From assembly GCA_946479125.1 (NCBI GenBank), contig CAMLET010000120.1, positions 1-8,196 of the forward strand: a DNA stretch of 8,196 nt. The letters are read 5' to 3'. Source of the stretch: an uncultured Flavobacteriales bacterium (GTDB lineage: Bacteria > Bacteroidota > Bacteroidia > Flavobacteriales > Crocinitomicaceae). Both the position numbers and the translations under genes were made by a program. Positions within the stretch are counted from its first letter, which is position 1. Every line of letters starts with the position of its first letter. Of this stretch, positions 4,446 to 8,196 are shown piece after piece. The notes beneath the pieces are model-generated. The model was not told the origin of the DNA. It saw only the letters and a list, made by a program, of their open reading frames with translations, and ran no database searches.

Positions 4446-7208
4446 TCACTTAGACATATTAATGAAAAGGTGATAAACTTCCTTAAAGCTATTTCCTTTA
4501 GAATGTTGAGTACTCAGTATTTTGATGTTGGAACGTTTAGTGTATTCATTTTTTACTGAAAATGACATCATCTCAATGCGATGATCATAAAGATGATGAT
4601 TGGTAAGTTTTCCAATGTAATCCTGGTATGCTACCCAAGATTTGTTGAAATTATCTGATTGACAATAAACTAACATAAAGTGAGTTGGCAATCCATTTGT
4701 GTCATAATCAAGAAGAAGCTTGTTCAAGTGCTCAATTATTGACCTGTTACCTGGGCCAAAAGAGTCCAATCGAAATGCCTCAAGAATAGCAACTGGCATA
4801 TTCCGAGAATTTCTAATCATTATGTCCAATTCACCAGATTGAACAGCTGAGCGACCACTTCGTGTTTGATCTGTCACTGAATATCCTTTTAGCCTTAGAG
4901 CGTCTGTAAAATTATCTGTAATTAAATCTTCTAATCTTGGAAGAAATTTTCTTTCCAGTAATAATGCTGAAATTTCAATTAAATCATATAACAAATCTGT
5001 ACTGTTGAATCTAAATTCATCTTCAACGATGGTCGTAATTGTTGCGTAAGGTCCTATTAATTTTCTTAGGCTAACTTCCATGAGGTTTTTTTGACATTGA
5101 ACAACTTGAAAGTTTGCTTCCTTCGCTTTGATCAGATAATCATAATTGAACATATAAGGATCTTTACTATCCTTACATTTACCACAATTACACATGATCT
5201 CTATTTGGTGAGATGGATTGTTAAGTGATTCATTGATATAGTCCAATTCCCTTTTGATTACAGCTAATAATTGTGCTTGTTTTTTTCCGTCAATAATGAT
5301 CTTTATGGTCTTAGTAAACTGATTGCTTTCAATTAATCCAAATGCTTCATCATATTTAATATAAACCCCATTTTTCCAGTAATTATTTTCGTGAATAGAG
5401 TCCTTTAAACGAACAGTAAGTCTCGGTAGAATACCCGCGGGCATAAAATCATACTTATAAACCATACTAATACCATCAGCAAAAGTATAGCCAATTTCTG
5501 GGGAAGAAGGTCTAAGTAATTCTGGGATTATGAATTTTGTGTTTGATAGAGAAAAGCATAACTCGAACTTCTTCATAAGTTCAATTATATAGCTAATTTG
5601 CTGTGAATCGTAATCTGATAAATGTTCTTCAAGCAATTCTAAAGTAAATTCTCCAAAACTGAGAATAACCTCCTTCAAATCAAAAATTCGATAAACGCAA
5701 TTTGTAACCCATTCTGACTTTAGGAAAACAATCGGTTTTAGAACTGAATTATCATTAAAATGAAGGAAAACGCCTAAATCATGATAGTACTGACTAATAA
5801 ACTTCGACTGCTCTCGATTCAGTCCATATTGATTACAAATACTTTTATATTCCTCATAACTAATATAGTTCTTATCAATTTTTTCTAATTCTTCTCTAAT
5901 CTCACTCCATGTTTTTGGTAATTTATCCCCAATGTGAGGAAGCTTCAAAACATTATCATTTATTGAGGTTACTAAATCCTTAATATTTGCTCCGTTTTTC
6001 GCACTGACTTTAATGAAACCAATAATGTTTGGGAATTTTTCTTTCAGAGACTTTTCATCTATTTCTTTTACTCTGTCATCCATCTTGTTCATGACAACAA
6101 TTACAGGAGACGAAGTGCTTAAAATTTGAATGATATTTAGCCAGTAATCAAAATTAATCTGATTCTCATCTTTTCTAGCCTCCCAAACAAAAAGATAAAT
6201 CGATCTTTTGGTTAGAAAAAATTGATGGGTTGAATGGTAAATTTCTTGTCCCCCAAAATCCCAAGCATTTAGTCTAATTGCTGAACCATCATTACTATTG
6301 AGCGTCCATTTGTGTATGTCGATCCCAGTTGTAGAATCAGTTTCAGGTACAGTGTCTGAAATTAACCTATTTACCAAAAAAGTTTTCCCAACATTCCCCT
6401 GACCAACAACCAACAACTTCGCTTCATTTAACCTAACAGAAACACCTGAATTCAAATAATAGTTAATTACAGCTTTTAAACCGTGATTGGATATTTCAAG
6501 AGGCGCTTCACCTATTGGATTACCGTTTAAATACAATTGGTTCAATTTTGTCAGTTTCGCCATTGATTTAGGAAGCATCCTTATCTTGTTTCCTACAAGG
6601 TTTAGCACTCTAAGCTCCGTTAATTCAGAAATTTCATCTGGAATAATTTCGATATTATTATAGCTCAAATCCAGTTCACGCAACGATTTTAAAGCCCCAA
6701 TTTCCTTTGGAAGAATTGAAATTTCATTACCTGATAATTTAAGTGTTTGAATCTTGTCGGATAGAATAGATTTTGGAAATTTCTTTATTGAATTTTGACT
6801 AAAATCGACATGTTTTAACTTTTTGAATCCATTAAAATCAATTCTTAATATATCTAACTTGTTGGCAGACAAATCTAGTTTTTCAAGATTCTCAGATAGA
6901 GCTTCAATTCCAGACAAATCAGTTAACCGATTATCTTTAAATAACAGTGTTTTGATATTGCAATTTTCAAGGTTACTTGGGAAAACGATAAACTTATTGT
7001 TTCCCAAATTTAGGTGATGTAAAGCATCAAAATCGTTGAAATAATTTGGGATTTCTGTTATTTGATTATTAAATAGGTTAAGAATTTTCAGTCTTTTGAA
7101 TCTTTGTAATTCTGATGGCAACTTAACTATACGAGAGCTATTTAAGTTAATATCAGTTGCCTTTCTTTCATTTAAAGATTGTAGTTTATCAAGTGATTCT
7201 TGTTTCAT
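4446..7208 (-). CDS. ROCO protein: LRR-Roc-COR with C-terminal nuclease-like domain
   Basis: A 920-residue protein. Residues about 18-245 form ten leucine-rich repeats (LxxLxLxxNxIxxLP, e.g. LRELDLSYNNIEIIP). The Roc GTPase domain (about 262-420) has all G motifs: P-loop GQGNVGKT 269-276, TTGID 293-297, DFGGQ 317-321, NKMD 374-377 and SAK 402-404, so GTP binding and hydrolysis should be possible. A COR-like region follows (about 430-650). Next comes a cysteine module, CNCGKC 673-678 plus C705. The last part (about 745-920) resembles a PD-(D/E)XK nuclease: a helix around 755-775, then SGELDIMI (D795), AILEAFRL (E810), and a helix with K830; the usual ExK lysine is absent. LRRs probably sense, Roc-COR switches and dimerises, and the C-terminal domain acts; this role in immunity is inferred. 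The ATG at 7206-7208 has no Shine-Dalgarno sequence. Confidence 0.95.
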   Translation of the reverse strand: MKQESLDKLQSLNERKATDINLNSSRIVKLPSELQRFKRLKILNLFNNQITEIPNYFNDFDALHHLNLGNNKFIVFPSNLENCNIKTLLFKDNRLTDLSGIEALSENLEKLDLSANKLDILRIDFNGFKKLKHVDFSQNSIKKFPKSILSDKIQTLKLSGNEISILPKEIGALKSLRELDLSYNNIEIIPDEISELTELRVLNLVGNKIRMLPKSMAKLTKLNQLYLNGNPIGEAPLEISNHGLKAVINYYLNSGVSVRLNEAKLLVVGQGNVGKTFLVNRLISDTVPETDSTTGIDIHKWTLNSNDGSAIRLNAWDFGGQEIYHSTHQFFLTKRSIYLFVWEARKDENQINFDYWLNIIQILSTSSPVIVVMNKMDDRVKEIDEKSLKEKFPNIIGFIKVSAKNGANIKDLVTSINDNVLKLPHIGDKLPKTWSEIREELEKIDKNYISYEEYKSICNQYGLNREQSKFISQYYHDLGVFLHFNDNSVLKPIVFLKSEWVTNCVYRIFDLKEVILSFGEFTLELLEEHLSDYDSQQISYIIELMKKFELCFSLSNTKFIIPELLRPSSPEIGYTFADGISMVYKYDFMPAGILPRLTVRLKDSIHENNYWKNGVYIKYDEAFGLIESNQFTKTIKIIIDGKKQAQLLAVIKRELDYINESLNNPSHQIEIMCNCGKCKDSKDPYMFNYDYLIKAKEANFQVVQCQKNLMEVSLRKLIGPYATITTIVEDEFRFNSTDLLYDLIEISALLLERKFLPRLEDLITDNFTDALRLKGYSVTDQTRSGRSAVQSGELDIMIRNSRNMPVAILEAFRLDSFGPGNRSIIEHLNKLLLDYDTNGLPTHFMLVYCQSDNFNKSWVAYQDYIGKLTNHHLYDHRIEMMSFSVKNEYTKRSNIKILSTQHSKGNSFKEVYHLFINMSK

Positions 7209-7268
7209 GTGAAATAGTCGAAATATAGATTATCATTCACCACGTTAAGTTGTGGGTATAGCTACCAC

Positions 7269-7276
7269 CAAATATA
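7269..7276 (-). promoter_or_regulatory. Candidate -7 promoter box for the ROCO gene
   Basis: On the minus strand this reads TATATTTG, an exact match to TAnnTTTG. Transcription would begin near 7262, giving a leader of about 54 bases before the ATG. Just downstream in the leader are overlapping weak palindromes (CCAC...GTGG at 7237-7252 and GTGG...CCAC in the following bases) that could form an operator or leader hairpin. No clear -33 box is seen. Confidence 0.45.
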
Positions 7277-7395
7277 ACAATCGATTTTAATAATGATTAA
7301 TTAGACTATTCGATTTTTATGAATGCTATAAACTTAGGATTAACAATACAAAAAACGAACTGAAATGCATAAAGATTATTGTGTTTTGGATTCGA

Positions 7396-7454
7396 ATTGC
7401 GGTTTACCGCATCACTTTTTTGCGGTAAACCGCAATCATTTTTATGCGGTAAAC
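7396..7454. repeat. Cluster of three TGCGGTAAACCGCA palindromes
   Basis: ATTGCGGTTTACCGCA (7396-7411) and its exact reverse complement TGCGGTAAACCGCAAT (7421-7436) form a perfect 16-base inverted repeat with a nine-base spacer (TCACTTTTT). Each arm is itself a palindrome with six-base arms TGCGGT/ACCGCA. A third, partial copy TGCGGTAAAC lies at 7445-7454. Alternative foldings (two small hairpins or one long stem) are possible. The cluster lies about 190-245 bases upstream of the ROCO start, so it could be a set of regulator-binding sites or a bidirectional terminator. Confidence 0.85.
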
Positions 7455-7538
7455 AACGTATTTTCATTAAAGGATATTTTGTTAGGATTATCATTATTAC
7501 ATTTGACCCAGTTAGATATTTATTAAGAAACAGGAAGT

Positions 7539-7696
7539 GCGTAGCATGACTTTTTCTCGCTCCGAAAACCGCAAAATTTATGTGAGAGAAAACGTCAGGA
7601 AACGCGCCCATATGATATGGGCGTGTTCCTTGGTGTATTCGATTCACAGGGCATTTTGCGGTGCCTCGGAGCGTTGAGTATTGCTGAGGTTCACGC
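7539..7696. repeat. Large imperfect inverted repeat, cruciform or structured RNA
   Basis: Nested complementary blocks give one long fold. From outside in: GCGT 7539-7542 with ACGC 7693-7696; AGCA 7543-7546 with TGCT 7682-7685; CGCTCCGA 7558-7565 with TCGGAGCG 7666-7673; CCGCAAAAT 7569-7577 with ATTTTGCGG 7653-7661; TGTGA 7581-7585 with TCACA 7644-7648; AGGAA 7597-7601 with TTCCT 7626-7630; and a tip hairpin CGCCCATA/TATGGGCG (7605-7612/7616-7623) with loop TGA. The many matched blocks split by short internal loops are not expected by chance. I cannot tell whether it acts as DNA (recombination or transposition site) or RNA. The G+C of the blocks is higher than that of the surroundings. Confidence 0.8.
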
Positions 7697-7824
7697 CCTC
7701 CATATTTATAACCATTATTAACGTCTGAAAGAACCTAAGACACTATTAACTGAAAACTGTTGCCTATGAATAAATAATCCAACCTTTTTGATTGTAATTC
7801 GTCTACAGGATGTAGAAGTATTAC

Positions 7825-7850
7825 TGAACTTTATTTGATACTAAAGTTCA
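7825..7850. repeat. Nine-base inverted repeat upstream of the secreted-protein gene
   Basis: TGAACTTTA (7825-7833) and TAAAGTTCA (7842-7850) are perfect complements around an eight-base spacer TTTGATAC. A smaller palindrome, TCTACA-GGA-TGTAGA, lies at 7802-7816. There is no T run, so a terminator is unlikely; an operator or leader hairpin for the gene at 7900 is possible. Confidence 0.55.
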
Positions 7851-7899
7851 AGAAAACTAACTTCGGCTTCGGCTGATAAACACAAACAATACTTGTTAA

Positions 7900-8196
7900 T
7901 TGAATAAACTCGTTTTTATATTATTAATCATTTTCTCTGGAATTTCAAGAGCACAAAATCTGGTTCCTAATGGCAGTTTTGAATTACTTAATAATTGTCC
8001 TTTAGGAGCGGATATTCAGTCTGCAATTGGCTGGTTTTCACCAAATAGTGGAACACCTGATTTATTTAACAGTTGTGCAGATATTCCTTCCAATTGTAGT
8101 GTTCCTACCAATGGGTTCGGCTATCAACCTGCACAAGACGGTAATGGTTACGCTGGTATAGTGACTTATTCCTATGGTGGTCCCAGTACTAGTTAC
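7900..8196 (+). CDS. Secreted protein, N-terminal part (runs off window)
   Basis: Ninety-nine codons are present without a stop. The start must be TTG at 7900-7902: the preceding codon (7897-7899) is an in-frame TAA, and the signal peptide begins at once. Residues 1-19 (basic NK, core LVFILLIIFSGI, then SRAQ) are a typical signal peptide cleaved next to A-Q. The mature start, NLVPNGSFELLNNCP, together with WFSPNSGTPDLFNSC and GNGYAGIVTYSY, is a pattern I know from Bacteroidota cell-surface proteins with a beta-sandwich, carbohydrate-binding-like domain. Such proteins often end in a type IX secretion tail or an OmpA domain, which cannot be seen here. Several cysteines (in NNCP, NSC and SNC) may form disulfides. 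Exact function unknown. Confidence 0.85.
   Translation, partial: MNKLVFILLIIFSGISRAQNLVPNGSFELLNNCPLGADIQSAIGWFSPNSGTPDLFNSCADIPSNCSVPTNGFGYQPAQDGNGYAGIVTYSYGGPSTSY

Larger units (their letters stand above)
7209..7899. other. Gene-poor intergenic region rich in inverted repeats
   Basis: Nearly 700 bases separate the divergent ROCO and secreted-protein genes. I see no convincing gene. From left to right it holds the ROCO promoter box, a group of three TGCGGT-type palindromes (7396-7454), a large imperfect inverted repeat (7539-7696) and two small palindromes (7802-7816 and 7825-7850). A 113-codon minus-strand frame at 7306-7647 reads through the palindromes and has no protein-like features, so I treat it as chance. 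A noncoding RNA or a small repeat element is possible. Confidence 0.65.

Noticed and set aside
7396..7454. CRISPR array
   Set aside because: The three repeats are short, palindromic, in alternating orientation and separated by about 9 bases, unlike CRISPR repeat-spacer spacing.
7306..7647. 113-codon minus-strand reading frame upstream of the ROCO gene
   Set aside because: It reads straight through the palindrome cluster and part of the large inverted repeat, has no recognisable motif, signal peptide or domain, and its composition looks like translated noncoding DNA.
7500..7745. Integron attC site
   Set aside because: The large hairpin is suggestive, but no RYYYAAC box at the 5' side with a matching GTTRRRY at the 3' side was found; GTTAGAT at 7511-7517 is on the wrong side.

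Overview
The window is two unlike pieces of DNA joined at about positions 446-458. The first ~450 bases are very G+C-rich (44 of 60 bases at 301-360) and carry two small overlapping genes of proteobacterial style, the second cut off at the join. Everything after it is A+T-rich (23 of 60 G+C at 2041-2100; 17 of 60 at 6841-6900) and reads as Bacteroidota, probably Flavobacteriales. The signs are absent Shine-Dalgarno sequences, TAnnTTTG-type -7 boxes, a tRNA without encoded CCA, Ala-Gln signal-peptide cleavage sites and a Bacteroidota-type Crp/Fnr protein. The join truncates a gene on each side, so an assembly or library chimera is the simplest reading.

Layout. 2-456: two small high-GC ORFs. 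458-577: the last 39 codons of a VOC/glyoxalase-fold protein. 692-1099 (-): small exported protein of unknown function. 1311-2276 (+): zinc-independent MDR oxidoreductase of the quinone oxidoreductase type, convergent with 2305-2880 (-), a Crp/Fnr-family regulator. 3045-3084: a broken 5' copy of a tRNA whose D-loop is replaced by a perfect hairpin. 3104-3177: the intact tRNA with CAU anticodon, followed by a strong intrinsic terminator (3184-3225). 3316-4266 (-): three-helix membrane protein. 4446-7208 (-): 920-residue ROCO protein. 7209-7899: about 690 bases without a convincing gene but rich in palindromes. 7900-8196 (+): start of a secreted protein beginning at TTG, running off the window.

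The most notable unit is the minus-strand pair 7208-3316. The large protein combines about ten leucine-rich repeats, a Roc GTPase domain with all five G motifs intact, a COR-like region, a CxCxxC cysteine module and a C-terminal domain resembling a PD-(D/E)XK nuclease. This sensor-switch-effector order resembles NLR-like immune proteins. I infer, without direct proof, that it may be an anti-phage or self-killing system, with the downstream membrane protein as possible partner. It lies beside a tRNA and its partial duplicate on one side and large inverted repeats on the other, a setting that fits an accessory cassette. No integrase or transposase is visible in the window.
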